Source: Alnus glutinosa
Lineage: Eukaryota > Streptophyta > Magnoliopsida > Fagales > Betulaceae
Length of the DNA: 64,000 nt
Reading direction: 5' to 3'
Assembly (NCBI RefSeq): GCF_958979055.1
Contig: NC_084894.1
Coordinates: 28,591,616 to 28,655,615, forward strand
Position 1 is the first letter of the stretch. Each line of letters opens with the position of its first letter. This document shows, in pieces, positions 1-11,998 of this stretch. The position numbers and the translations under genes are program-made. Under the pieces are notes generated by a model. The model ran no database searches, had not been told where the DNA came from, and saw only the letters and a list, made by a program, of their open reading frames with translations.

Positions 1-2232
1 AGCACGACTAGAGATCTACCGGAGACACAATGGAAAGCAGCCGATCCTCCAAACCAACGTTACATGAAGGCCTTTCAGTCAATAAAAGAGAAACACTAAC
101 ACAAACTCCTCAACTCATAAGGGTTATGAGAGCAAAACCTCCACCGAAACAAGTCCGGGAGGAACAAAAACTTCCTAGAGACTAGGAGGACCAAGGACCG
201 GAGGAGGAAGGCATGGAGCCTCCCTCCCCCGGCAAGCAAACCGAAAACGAAAACTTTCTTAAAGCAGTCTTTCTCTTTTTTTTGCCCCATTCTTAGAAAG
301 TAATAACTCTTTGAATTGTGAAGATAACTTTTGGGTGCAGTTTTTGTTTTAGGGAAATCTTAAATTTCATTAATCAATACTAGAAAGCTCTCGATCATCT
401 TAAACTTCATTAATTAACTTTTGGGTGCAGTTGATTGCACGAATCGTTGCGGGAGCCGAAAAATATCACCGAGAATAATGAGACAACTAGAACTCGGAGA
501 ATAATGAGACTACTAGAACATTTCCACAAGGCTGTTATTATTTGGGCTAAGGATTAGTCGTTATTGGGGCTCTTGGTTTGGGCCTAACCGCCCGACCCAA
601 GCTTGCATTCTCAACTAGATGGATACTTAATAATTAATATACCAATAACAAAGAACAAAAATGCTAAGCGTCTTAAAATTTTTCTTTAAAAATTAGTTTT
701 TAAGTGATGTGTTACTTGAGATTGTGACACATTTTTTAAGACAAAGATGACCCATCACTTAAAAATCAACTTTCTTTCGTCTGCTTTGCTTTGTTGTTTC
801 ATTACATGGAGTCATGGAGAGACAGATTTGAAGGATCTTAAAGAAAAGTTAACTTTCGATGTTATGTTGTACATTAAAATTATATTTTAAGAAATTTAGT
901 TATAATATAATTCTATTTACATTGTATTGCACCGTGCGAAACAATATAATAGGAATAAGTATTACTATTTAATTGTTTCAACCAAACTAATAAATAGTAA
1001 GAGGACTAGCAACAGACACCCAATGAGATATAATACGTTTACAATTTTTGTACAATTTCAATAATTATTTTTTAAAATCAACCATTAAATATGTAAAAAC
1101 CCACATGTAAAAAAACAGATCAACTATTAAAAAAAGGTTGTGTGGGTCTTACATATAAGTTCCATTCAATGTGTCTAAGTTATGGGGGTTGTTAAAAAAT
1201 CATTCTACTATCCCTTTTCTTAAATTCTTGGTAGCTACAGTATTGTCCAACAAATTATTGTAATCCTAAAACACAAGACTCTTTCTCCTCTCTAGTCTAA
1301 CGTCTCCAAATCTCCTCTTCTTCTTGGAGTACCCCCATCTCCCTCTCTCCCTCACGCCTCTCCCTCTCTCTCTCTGTCTTTCTAAAGTTCTCTCCTCTTC
1401 CACCCACGGATGAAAACTCATACGAATCATACCCCAAACTTCATAACTCAAAGTCTCAAACCCCCCCCCCCCCAAAAAAAAAAAAAAAAAAAAAATTCAC
1501 TTGAAATCAACAAACAAAGAACAAAGAACCAAAAAAAAAAAAAAAAAGATTAAGAGTGAAAAAATAAATATATTTTAATGATATATAGAAGAATAATAGA
1601 ATTTATTATAAGGTATATTTTGATAGGAAAGTAAAAAATAATTTTATTATTTAAATTTAAGAAAAATAGTTGAGTGTCTTTTGCTCGCGTTCTAATAGCT
1701 GATTCACTCATTTTTTTTTTTTTTTCATCCTTAGTTTTATTTTTTCAGTAAAATAGTCATTTTGTATACCGAAGATGCCTTAAGTCTCACATAACCATGA
1801 TTGCCGTCCTCCTTGCTTTAGATAGTTTTGGCTTCAAAGTTGAAACTGTAAGAAAACGTCTATAATTTGAGGTGAGAATTGGGCGGTGACATCCGTTTGT
1901 TGGCACGCTGTTTTTAGAGTGCGATTAGTATCTTTTTATTTTCCTAAGCATTTATCTCTACGTTACGTTTCTTGCTTCAAAATCAATTTTGAATGCCTTT
2001 GTTTTGTGAAGTAGCTTCCCAACTCCCCTTGTGCTCTAATTGATTGTAAGTTTGTCGGGTAGTAACTATTTTTAATGAGGAAAATACTCTTTGACCTTCA
2101 AACTACCACCTTTATATATATATAATTATTTACTTATTTAGCTATTTGTGCCTCAAAACTATTAAGTATGACCACTTAAATATGTTAAAAATTATTATAT
2201 TTTGATAAAAAAAAGCATCTCATTAGTGTCAG
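1..2232. other. intergenic, no gene recognised
   Basis: AT-rich DNA with no supported gene. Positions 1-300 are less AT-rich and may be the edge of a repeat or transcript lying outside the window, but I cannot assign them. Near 693-770 there is an imperfect inverted repeat around a TTTTTAAGTGATG motif that looks like a small foldback element. Positions 1265-1460 are a CT-rich tract ending in a C run (about 1460-1473) and an A run. The reading frames over it are low complexity and not credible genes. Confidence 0.6.
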
Positions 2233-3389
2233 TAGAGGTGTGCGCGGGCCGAATTTACATGCTTTCCACTACCCGCCCCGCAATGAACGGGTGTGAAATT
2301 CAAGATCCGCAACCCACATAGTGAATAGTCAACTCGCTAGACCTCGGGTAACACGGATCGGAACCGGTTTATGCGGGTTTGAGTATTCCATTTGTTTTTT
2401 TTTTAAAAAAAAATTATGTGCCCAAAACTAGGTGGGCTATGAGTCGATGCCTTTATTTTGGGTTGTGTTGGGTACTTCTCCTTGGCAGTTCAATTGGATT
2501 GATATTCTAATTTCTAACAAAAAGACAGACATTGCAAGATACAACTAGGAATGACTTCTCGACAATCGGAACTATAAACCCCTTATTTTCTCCTTTTATC
2601 TCTAAAGGATATTACTGCTCATCTAACACATATTAACACAAATCTTGGCCACAAAGATAATCCAATGACCCATCAACAACGACAGAAGCCCAAAAAGATT
2701 TAGCTTTGATTGACATAACAACCAAAATTCCAAAAGCTTAAAGAAATAATAATAATAATTATGGGATGAGGGGCAATCAGAAGATTCAGAACACACCAGA
2801 TTTTGCTTATTAGATTCGTCCTGAACACCAACGGACTTCATTTCCCCAAACTCATCATCCGAATCAAATATCTTCTCCTCAATCTTGTGCTCGCTACCAC
2901 CAAAACCCTCCCCTTCGAGAATCTCACCCTCATCCACGTCTTCATCAAGGCGAGTAATGTTATCAGCCACAGGAGGAGGAAGGTTGATATCCTCACGCTC
3001 GCTCTTCTCTTCGTGCTTCTTGCTGCGTTGCCAGTGGTGTGGTAGTGCCGGTGACAGAGGATGTGCGGCGCTGATGGGGTGATGCGCGACGCTGCTTAGG
3101 ACTCTTGCTCTTCCTCTTCTCATTTTAGGTTTTTGTTTTGGGGCAATATGGTCGATGGATGGGTGGTTGCCTGGTTGGGATTCAGATTTGATATTTTAGA
3201 TTCTAGGCTAAATTTCAAGTTCGGGTGGGGCGGGTTTGCAGATTGGAAATACCCATCTCTGCAATTCGCCCCATAAGGCACGAGTCTTCATATTCAGAAC
3301 CAACTAGTTGCAAAAACCAGGTGATATCTGAAAATTTCAGGGCGGGTTGGGACGGATTTGGAGGTGCGGGCGGGTTCTGCCCACCCGTA
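2233..3389. mobile_element. hAT-like non-autonomous DNA transposon with captured sequence
   Basis: The left end reads TAGAGGTGTGC and the right end, read inward on the other strand, TACGGGTGGGC (8 of 11 match). It is flanked by AGTGTCAG (2225-2232) and AGCGTCAG (3390-3397), an 8-bp target-site duplication with one mismatch, as expected for hAT elements. Both subterminal regions are rich in GGCGGG/CGGGTT motifs, common in plant hAT MITEs. The element is 1157 bp and encodes no transposase. Its middle is GC-richer than its surroundings and carries a minus-strand open frame (2623-3123). The mismatch in the duplication suggests an old insertion. Confidence 0.7.
2623..3123 (-). pseudogene. gene fragment carried inside the hAT-like element
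   Basis: A minus-strand open frame of 166 codons lies wholly within the transposon. Residues 1-45 are basic (Arg/His/Lys rich). About residues 45-115 are acidic with a coding-like composition (motifs LPPPVADNIT, DEDVDEGEILEGEG, IFDSDDEFGEM). The last ~40 residues turn hydrophobic and AT-rich and look non-coding. I do not recognise the parent gene. Because it sits between transposon ends and lacks a clear gene structure, I read it as a captured exon rather than a working gene. It could instead be a short gene into which transposon-like ends have been misread. Confidence 0.4.
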
Positions 3390-3785
3390 AGCGTCAGACG
3401 TTAAAATAGATAGAAAAATGGTATAGCACATACGTTGCAAATTATAACTTTATGGCCATGTAGATGTGTGCATAGATAGACGATATTCAATTTTATCATG
3501 TTAATTTGTATCGGTTCGTTTCGAATTTGCGAGTTATATTAAAGCATTTCCTTTTTGGGATTGAACCATCGTAGGGAAGGTAAGATTGTTAACTAGGTCA
3601 ACATGGAACACTTATCATACAAAGTCGTAGAAGGAAATATATATTGACTTATTGCAACTTCTGAAGACCATTTCAAGTTCAACATTCAAAACCTTTTAAT
3701 GACCATATTTCAACACTCAATTGGCCAATTCCCCAAAAAAAAAAAAAAAAAAAAAAAAGAAAGAGGAGAGGAGAGGAGACTGGAA
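3390..3785. other. spacer downstream of C4H
   Basis: Short intergenic stretch that probably contains the C4H 3' untranslated region. It ends near the gene in an A-rich run (about 3734-3758) and a purine-rich GAGAGGAGAGG tract. No other feature seen. Confidence 0.4.
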
Positions 3786-6650
3786 TTAAAATGATCTTGG
3801 CTTTGCAACAATGTTGGAGTGCTTCAATATGTGCAAACTGAATTGCCCGCCCTTCTCAGCGGTATCAATCTTGGACTGACCGGGAGGAGGCAAGAGCTCA
3901 AAATTCTGCACCAAACGTCCCAAAGTAATACCGAGAATTGGCAATGCAAGAATAATTCCGGGGCAGCTCCTTCTTCCAACACCGAAGGGAAGGTACCGGA
4001 AGTCATTGCCATTGGCCTCAACCTTAGACTCCTCTTCCAAGAACCTCTCCGGCCGGAACTCTTCTGGGTTTTTCCAATTGGCCGGGTTGTTGGCAAGCCA
4101 CCAAGCATTGACCAGGATTTTGCTCTCGGCAGGGATATCAAACCCGCCAAGCTTTGCGTCATGGAGGTTCATGTGTGGAACAAGCAAAGGAATTGCCATC
4201 CGAAGCCTGAGAGTCTCTTTCACCACAGCTTGAAGGTAGGGCAGCTTTTGGATGTCAGGCTCCGTCACTTGGACGCCCAGTCCAAGCACCGTATCAATCT
4301 CATCCCGGACCTTCTTCTGAATTTTAGGGTGGTTCACTAGCTCTGCAATTCCCCACTCAACTGACCACAGTGTCGTTTCAATTGCTGTACGTTCCACAAA
4401 ACCAAAATATTTTGCATATTAACATTTTTGTGATGCAAAATGAAAATTTAAACAACCAAAAGCAACACAAAATTCCTGCCAATTACTATTCTCTATCAAA
4501 TTTATTTCAATTATCCCCTTACTATATATTTAAAGACATAATTTTTATAAATTAATTTAGAAAATTAAACTCTATCCCATGACATATCTCATATCTATCT
4601 TTATAGAAAAAAAATTGTAAGGCCCACCCCACGTGTGAGTCTTACCAGCCCCGGATAAGTATTGGGTTCACCTAAAATATCAAATCTCCTAGGTGGCATA
4701 TCGTGAGGTGCCAACCACACGGGGTTTGGTGGGGGTTCAACTAACTTGGGTATCCCCAATCATCACACCTACTACAAGCACGAGCCTACAAGGCACGGCT
4801 GTTTGTTGGCTAAACATTAATAAAATAATAATCAATATTCATCTATTTGGCAAGTTGCAACAATTGTTTTAATTTTTAAAGAGAAAATGTTACTTTTATT
4901 ACAAGTGCACAACATGTGCACTCCCTCCTCTCACACGAGAGTCGAGTCCAGTGTGAGGAGAGAGTGTACATGTGCACTACTGTAGTACAGCAATCAAGAC
5001 CTTTTTTAAATTCGAAAAAAAAAAAAAAGAACCCACCTGTATTCGTGGCTAGCCAGTCACAGTCACTGATATTTATTAAATTTCGTTTTCTAGGAGCTAC
5101 CAATACTGTTTAATTAAAGCACCCTTGGAAAAGATAAGAACAGAACTTGTCAAGTAGTAATTATATATCCAATTGATTTTTAGATAATTTAATAAGCTAT
5201 CTTAACTTTAAAACGGACTCCATGATTTATCTTTATTTTAATTAAAATATTATACGTATGGTCATGGGACAATTATGCAATAAAAAAAAATATATAATGT
5301 CGAGTTAATTACCGGCAACGTTAATGTTCTCAACGATGTAAAGTACGTTGTCTTCGTTGATCTCCCCCTTCTGCTGAGCGTCGAGAATATGGTCCATCGC
5401 ACACTTCAAGCCTTCGTTATCCGTGGGCTTCGTGCTCGCAAGCTTCCTGCAAACAGTTCAAACACAATTCAATATGATTGTTCCAACAGAATGTTTAAGT
5501 ATCAATTATTTTAAATTATTAAAATAATAAAATTAAATAAATTTAGACCCAATATATAAAAATTTTAACTATTAAGTTGGTCATAAATTAACCATATAAT
5601 TTTTTATTTTTTTCATTTATTATTATTATTATTATTTTTTATAGATGAACCATGTAGACTTTTGATTGGATAGGACGTGACATTAAATATTATTTAACAA
5701 GGGAATAATCTATTTAATAATAATTAAAACTTAAGGATATAAATAGATAAAATTAAAATTTTATAAAGTAATTTGATCATAACTTATAAATCCGAACCGT
5801 TAATTTTTCTAAAAAGAAAGAACAAAATTAAAGATTAGAGGAACTAATTAATGAATTGAACTTACTTCCTCTCGTCGACGAAATAGTCCTTGAAGAGCTG
5901 CAACCTCCTCTCCTTGACTTCCTTGCAGATCTTGAGGTAGCTTCTCAAGAAGGGCCTCAAAATGGGAATAAAGTCACCGTAGTTGTAGTCGAAGCTCTGA
6001 GCCAATCTACTCCTCTCTCCGTTCAAAGCCTTGAGCTTCATGAAGAGAGGGTCATCCTCGCTGTCGAACCTCCGGTCGAACATGATCCTGTACATGTTGT
6101 TGTACATCATCATCTGCAACCTCCTCCGGATGACGGTCCCAGTCGTCGCCGCCTCTGGGTTCTTCTTCACGTCCTCCACCACACTTGCCGCCTCCGCTTC
6201 CCACCCGTGCCTGTACTGCTGAACCACCTTGTTGGTAAAGAAAGGGACGGTCATGATCCGCCTCATCTTCCTCCAATGCTCACCGTACACCGTGAACACC
6301 ATGTCCTGTCCCTTTCCGGTGAATATATCGAACACCACGTTCCTGGTCCTCGACCCGAACTCCACTCCCTGGGTGTGCAAAACTTCTTTGGCCAGGTCCG
6401 GCGAGGAAACCACCACGAGGTTTCGCTGGCCCATGCGGAGCAAGAATATGTCTCCGAATTTCTTGGCCAGGTCGGTGAGGTTGCGGTGGTTCAAGTCATC
6501 GCCGACTTGGAGCCAGTTACCGAACACGGGCACTGGAATGGGTCCCGGAGGGAGCTTGAAGCGCTTACCGCGGAGTTTGGAAATGGTAATAGCGACAACC
6601 ACGGCTAGGAATAAGGCTAAGAGGGTCTTCTCCAAAAGGAGGAGATCCAT
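3786..6650 (-). CDS. C4H: trans-cinnamate 4-hydroxylase (CYP73A, class I)
   Basis: ER-bound P450 that para-hydroxylates trans-cinnamate to p-coumarate, the second step of the phenylpropanoid pathway. Exons on the minus strand: 6650-5866, 5446-5313 and 4384-3786; phases close to 505 residues, the usual C4H length. Visible parts: N-terminal membrane anchor ([11 protein letters not shown]), proline hinge [10 protein letters not shown]-helix AAIETT split by the second intron, ExxR (KETLR), FRPERF, and the haem loop [10 protein letters not shown] with its Cys ligand. The frame stays open upstream to 6797, but 6650 is the start because the family begins MDLLL. All key residues are present, so it looks functional. 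Introns are 419 and 928 bp; the second holds a foldback repeat. Confidence 0.97.
4904..4977. repeat. foldback repeat in C4H intron 2
   Basis: Inverted repeat with arms 4904-4936 and 4951-4977 (AGTGCACAACATGTGCACTC and its near complement). It resembles a short MITE or foldback remnant. The arms carry TGTGCAC motifs and a CTCTCAC tract. Confidence 0.55.
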
Positions 6651-6743
6651 TTGCGTGAGTTTGAGGAGTAATGGGGGGGCACTGCGCACAAGATAGAGCA
6701 GAGTAGTATTGGGTCGTGGTTTGTGAATGGCGATGGATTGGGA

Positions 6744-6750
6744 TTTTATA
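6744..6750 (-). promoter_or_regulatory. TATA box of C4H
   Basis: On the minus strand TATAAAA lies 94 bp upstream of the C4H start codon. This implies transcription starting near 6715-6720 and a leader of roughly 65-70 nt. Confidence 0.6.
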
Positions 6751-6799
6751 AGCAAACTCTTGATGGAATAGTTTGGTTTGAGGGCACGGCACCGCACAC

Positions 6800-6923
6800 G
6801 TTAGGTGGGGGGAGAGTGGCCATGTGCGACGAGGGAGTGGGTGAGGATCTGATGACGGACTTGACGGCGTCAGCTCTAACGGCGGCTAAATAAGGTCTCT
6901 GCGTGGTAGGTGAGCGGGTTGGT
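6800..6923 (-). promoter_or_regulatory. AC-element cluster (AC-I, AC-II, AC-III) of C4H
   Basis: On the minus strand ACCTAAC (AC-III, 6800-6806), ACCTACC (AC-I, 6905-6911) and ACCAACC (AC-II, 6917-6923) lie 50-180 bp upstream of the TATA box. AC elements are bound by R2R3-MYB factors that switch on lignin and phenylpropanoid genes. Having all three classic variants, in the same orientation as the gene, supports xylem-type MYB control. Confidence 0.7.
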
Positions 6924-8484
6924 GGGCTCAAAAACATGTCAAATGCGGAGTGCCTCTTTTGTGTAATGAGTATTTTGAGCATTTTTCATAATATAATATA
7001 TTCTTCGCAACATTTTGATTTTTTCTTTTAATTTTTTTTTTTTGAAAAATAAAATTAAAAAAAAGTTATTTAAGAATTATACAACAATAATTTTTCATAA
7101 GATATAGTTTTAGAGGGATGAATTTTGGTCACCCATGACACAATTATTGATTACTTTTACATTTTTTTAATTAAAAAAATTATAAAACCATGTAAATGGA
7201 TTAGAATCTGATTTTGTAGTTTAAAGAAAAGTTATTTTTGAGATTTCTTTATTTTTTTTATATAAAGAAAAAACATCTGATAAGCAAGTTATTTTTAATA
7301 CAATACATTCTTGGTCCTCAACAGTAAAGAAAATAAGATAATTTTAAGAGTCATATCAATTTTAGAAACTTATTTTTAAAGATTTTGTTAAAATGAAGAG
7401 AGTAATTTGTTTTTAATTATAAAATATGTTTTGAAAGTTGGCCTTGTATAGTTGTATTCGCATGCGGTGGTCGGCATACCTTGACGGAAAATTGAGTGTA
7501 AAAGTTGAAATGTAGTTTATTTCTTGTGTAATCATGAGTGTCACGAATGTTGTATAAAAGCATTTTTGTTCTGTACTTATCACATCGGACGACGAAAATA
7601 AATGTTGCGGATCTTGACGGCTGAATTCGGTGAAAGGTGGGCTGACTGGGTTATGGTCTGCCACCATTTAAATGAATAATACTATATACGATTTCCCTTA
7701 TTTGTATATATATATATATATATTTTATATTTTATATTTTTAGATAACTTTTAAAATTATTTTGACTTTGATATGAATTTTTGTTAGATTTTAATAATAA
7801 GGTGATATGATGCCAAAACTTGTTCATATTTTTTAACGTTAAAGTTCAGCCGACTTGAACGTGTCTTGTCCTTATTTAATGCTATATTTAAAATTTGTTT
7901 TTAAAATGTGTTAATTAAATAATTAAATATTTTTTAATTAATTTTAAAATTTTAAAATAAGTGATCGTTTAAACTTTCAAGAGAAGTGGGCTGCGAGAGT
8001 TTTAAAAAAACAACTATTGGAAGTCAATTTTGACGGATTCCAAATTGAAGGAGCTCTGCAGATGAAAAATAAATCATGCTATTAAGACAGCTCGGCTTTT
8101 TGAAAAAAAATAAAATTAATTATACAATTATTGCAATGGGATTGTCTCCAATTTATAATCACGATTACATCCGGATTAGTTTCATTAAAAAAAATAAATA
8201 AATAAATAACATTATTTTTATAAAATAAACACAAAGTGTCGAATCAAAGACCGTGTCCATTAATCTTAGAAAATCCAAGGTATGAGTATGACAACGCATT
8301 GACAGCCAAAAATGGTACATACGGAATGCTCAATTGTGCAACATGTACATGTATACGGTGGATTCCGACAAACACCGTGAGCAGCCGATCGCGAATTTCA
8401 GCATAAGTTACTAATAAACTGCGATACAGTGGACAAGAAAGAAAAGTTTAAGTTTGAAAAAATTGTTTACGGTTTAAAAAAAAT
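6924..8484. other. AT-rich intergenic DNA upstream of C4H
   Basis: No gene seen. Contains A/T runs and a short (TA)n tract near 7709-7721. The longest reading frame (84 codons, 7413-7667 minus) has no family resemblance. Confidence 0.5.
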
Positions 8485-9833
8485 GGTAAATGTTTAATAA
8501 ATCTCTGAGTCGGAGCGTCATTTGAATTCAATTCCTTATTTTTTAAAAGTAAGTATTCGGTACTTAACTTTTTCACGAATTTGAAACAGGTCCTTCTGTC
8601 ATTTTTTCATCCATTTTTTTAACCACCGTTAGTGCCATGTCATCTTAAAATATTATTATTTTATTTAATTATTAATTTAAAAACTTCAAATTTATTTTTT
8701 ATTTTCTAAAAAAAGAAAAAAGAAAAGTATGGGGTATGAGGCGACAGCCACCCCCTTGGACTGGTGAGTTCTCTAGTGAGTGTTTTTTTTTTTTTTCTTC
8801 TTTTTTGTTTGTTTGTTTTTTCTGTTGGGTGGTTGTTTTCTTATTGAATAGCAGAGGGTTCAGGTCATCCCTCTCAATCTCTCCAGAACCGTAACAGTGA
8901 CAGTGGGTCAAGAACTCGACGAATGTAGATCGACCCAAGTTGGAGTTGGATGTGTTTGTTGGAAATGCATTTGGTTCATACTTGTCTAAAATTTGGGTTG
9001 ATGGAATAGGCACAGGAGGTGTTCGAAAGATTGCCGACGAGGGATGTTGTGCTTTTGAATGAAATTCCGTCCATTTTTCAGCTTTGTTGCTTGCTGTGCA
9101 TAATGTGAGAAAATAACTAGCCTTTACTTACAAAAGAATAATTGATGTACACAATTTAAAATAAGTTGAAGCGAAAAAGAATAATCAACTTGCCAAAGAA
9201 TCCAGTTCAACCATTTGGAAATTTTACAAACAAATAACCAAAATATGTTAAAGGGAACACCACCAAGCGCAGATCCACGATTCTGACCAGGAGGGAGAGA
9301 TTGCTTCAACAGTTCAACTTGTTAGCCTTCTCTTGGTCGAACACGCAAAACGTGTAGAGATACTTGGAGCAACGAACCTTGAACTTGAGTCTTGACAACA
9401 CCTTTGCTCTTCTTGATCCTCACCGAGCGCGCATCTTTCTTTCTTGCGATGACAATTAAATCTTTGATCTCCTGGATTTGCATAGGCTGTGGGTTAAGCG
9501 ACAAAGAATAGAAAAACACTCACCGTATAACTCATCAGTCCAAGGGGGTGGCTGCCGCCCCATACCCCCTACTTTTATTTATTTTTTATTTTTTTAGAAA
9601 ATAAAAAAAAATTAAGTTTTTAAATTAATAATTAAATAAAATAATAATATTTTAGGATGACATGGCAAAAAGGGTGATGTGGCATTAACGGTGGTTAGAA
9701 AAATGGATGAAAAAATGACGGAAGGACCTGTTTCAAATTCGTGAAAAAGTTAAACACCGAATACTTACTTTCAAAAAGTGAGGGATCGAATTCAAATGGC
9801 GCTCTGACTCAGGGATTTATTAGACATTTACCC
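8485..9833. mobile_element. Pack-MULE-like element with long terminal inverted repeats
   Basis: Long terminal inverted repeats: 8485-8770 and 9531-9833, about 290-300 bp each and clearly homologous along their length (outer ends GGTAAATGTTTAATAAATC and GGGTAAATGTCTAATAAATC; inner ends GCCACCCCCTTGGACTG). Long TIRs like these are typical of Mutator-like elements. Both flanks are T/A runs (TTTAAAAAA...), so a 9-bp duplication is likely but cannot be defined. The core contains a broken ribosomal protein eL38 gene (about 9115-9530, minus strand) plus about 230 bp of other sequence (8850-9110) with open frames I cannot identify. No transposase is present. Confidence 0.8.
9115..9530 (-). pseudogene. 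RPL38: ribosomal protein eL38 (RPL38) fragment captured by the MULE
   Basis: The minus strand from 9486 encodes [20 protein letters not shown] and then, in shifted frames, [20 protein letters not shown] and LKQSLPPG, the order of eL38 (about 69 aa). The coding match spans about 9270-9486. A small insertion after VVK and another after ANKL each change frame, and the initial Pro-Lys is Pro-Met. A remnant intron (gtgagt ... cacag, about 9487-9523) sits exactly where the coding part begins, so genomic DNA rather than cDNA was captured. The sequence towards 9115 looks like its 3' UTR. It cannot make a full protein. Confidence 0.85.
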
Positions 9834-10357
9834 TTTAAAAAATGAAAATAATTTTTCAAAAATTAAGGATTTTTTTGTCAATCGAAGATGTTTTTCAGCT
9901 TGACATGATTTTCGGTTGTACCAAACACCTAGAAATAAGAAAAACGTTTTCCATAAAATATTTAAACTTTTTAAGTCAACAAACAGAGCTTTAATGTCAT
10001 ACTAGAATATATATATTTTTTTAAAAAAAACCACATGACTCAATTGATAATGTCTTCATAAACTTTTAATTGAGACAATATCTCTCAAACTAAAAAAAAA
10101 AAAAAATTATTAATATTTCCTCAAGGACAAAAAAGCCCTTAATAAAGTAATAATAAAAACAGAGAGAAAAAAACCAGGCCAAATGGAATTGGATAAGTTT
10201 TGGTGTGCATTCGTAGTATGGGTGTACATGTGGATGAATATTAATCATACTCATTTGCCATCCGCACATATGAATGTGGTTATAAAAATTTATTTTATTA
10301 GGTGCGGATGCGATTATAATGGATTTGCATGCTTTTTATATATAAATAAATAAATAA

Positions 10358-10388
<31 letters not shown>

Positions 10389-11726
10389 AGTAATATTACA
10401 TTTTATAAATACGGACGGCCACAAATATTACAAATATATTTTTCATCCGTATATACACACTCTTAATTCGCCCCCAACTTCAAAAGGAATTCGCGCAAAG
10501 AGGGAGACGATTTCTCTGAGTGATATAGTGTCAAGTCTGGCTGACGCCTCGGCTTTCGTCCAAGCAGCCCACCGCACTCCTAACTCAAAGACCACTTTCA
10601 TTCCATTCTTGAAGAAAGTCGTGCAATCATATAATTTGGCCAACATCACAACAAAATTTCACTTTATTTTTATATTTTTTAAAAACAATTAACATAAAAA
10701 CATTTTAATTTTTTTTACTTTTTATACCACATTAATAATTTTTTATTACTATTCAAATAAAAAAAATCTACTATAATAATAATTTTTTTTTCTTTTTTTT
10801 ACTTTATATCATACCTATCACTTTTTGATAACTCTAAAATTAACAACCTACTATCATATTCTGTACAGTACTTTATCAGACAAGGCCTTTACTGATGATT
10901 TTTTTGTATGCTATTTTCTACGATTTTGCAACACATTTGGCCAAAAGGAGGTTGCCAAGCAACCCCATTCGGGCTCCCGCGCGGGGGGGGGGGGGGGGGG
11001 GGGGGTGGTGCCGCCATTGGTTCTCAATTTATTTTATTTTTTATTTTATTTTTTTTTAAGGTGATAATTTGAATGAGTATTTGAATTTTTTTTTATTTTT
11101 AATATTTTATTAAGAGCTTAAACTTACAATTATGGCAATAACCAAATGGTGCCTTAATATAAGTAATATGGATTAATTGAAACATAAAGAAAAGGAAAGC
11201 CAGTATACTTGGAGAACGTGGTCGACTAGAGCTCGTAATAACTTAAAGAGATAATTTTAAAAATTGTATTAAAAAAGTAAGAGAAAAAGTTTCGATTTCT
11301 CAACTCTCGGGCTCTCAGCTCTAGCTTGCCGGCTGCAACTGCCGTTAAATTTGACGGTGTTTGCATCCGGTCTTCTGTGTTACAAGAATAATGGATACGA
11401 ATCCCCCGACGTCACATGCTATCTACCCCGAGCCATCCAATCTCTAATCTCGCAGTTTGCACTCCTACTTCTATATATCCCATTTTACCGGCAGTTATCA
11501 TGTCTATTAACTTAATTAACTACATAGTCTCCGAAAATACTATAAAATTGTTATAGTCTTACGTCAGACTTTTGACCAATTGTACCTATTTTGTTGAAAT
11601 CTAATCTAAGGGATGATCTGATTGTTAGATCAGCTTAGTTAAATAGTGGTTTGATAAAATGATGGAAAGAGAGAGATGTGATATATTGTTACCACAAAAT
11701 ATAATTTATGGCCATCTTTATAAAGT

Positions 11727-11998
11727 GATAATTTTTATTTTAACTTTTTTTTTTTTTAAATAAAAAAAATCCTAAAGCTAGCTAGGGGATCGTCTTGTCA
11801 CATGGACAAATGGTCAAAAGTTGTGTCTTGAGGTGGTAAAATATCATATCTAAGAGAGTAATGCTATAGAGATATGATTTTACTATCTCAAGACACAACT
11901 CTTGACTACCTTATATATCTGACAATGTGGTCCCTACCTAACTTTAGAGTTTTATTTTCTAAAAAAATAAAAATAAAAGTAAAAGTTGTCACGTGAGT
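11727..11998. mobile_element. hairpin MITE
   Basis: Large imperfect palindrome of about 270 bp. Arms include AAAGTTGTGTCTTGAGGTGG on the left (about 11817) and its complement around 11880-11905, then CCTAAAG / CTTTAGAG and flanking A/T tracts that also pair. A third partial copy of the TAGTTGTGTTTTGATGTG motif lies just outside (12010-12030), suggesting more than one insertion. Superfamily not determined. Confidence 0.6.

Noticed and set aside
1266-1475. Minus-strand 69-codon frame
   Set aside because: Made from a CT-rich tract and a C run; low complexity.
4617-4850. GC-richer block in C4H intron 2 (GGCCCACCCCACGTG ...), possible transposon
   Set aside because: No inverted ends or duplication found.
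5856-6608. 250-codon plus-strand frame opposite C4H exon 1
   Set aside because: Shadow of the strongly coding, GC-rich C4H exon; no domain of its own.
6651-6797. In-frame extension of C4H by 49 codons upstream of 6650
   Set aside because: It would delete the known [11 protein letters not shown] start, and the TATA box lies inside it.
7413-7667. 84-codon minus frame
   Set aside because: No homology or gene structure; AT-rich tail.
10443-10649. Minus frame of 68 codons
   Set aside because: Composition is coding-like but no motif or exon partner is visible; kept only as a remark in the desert entry.
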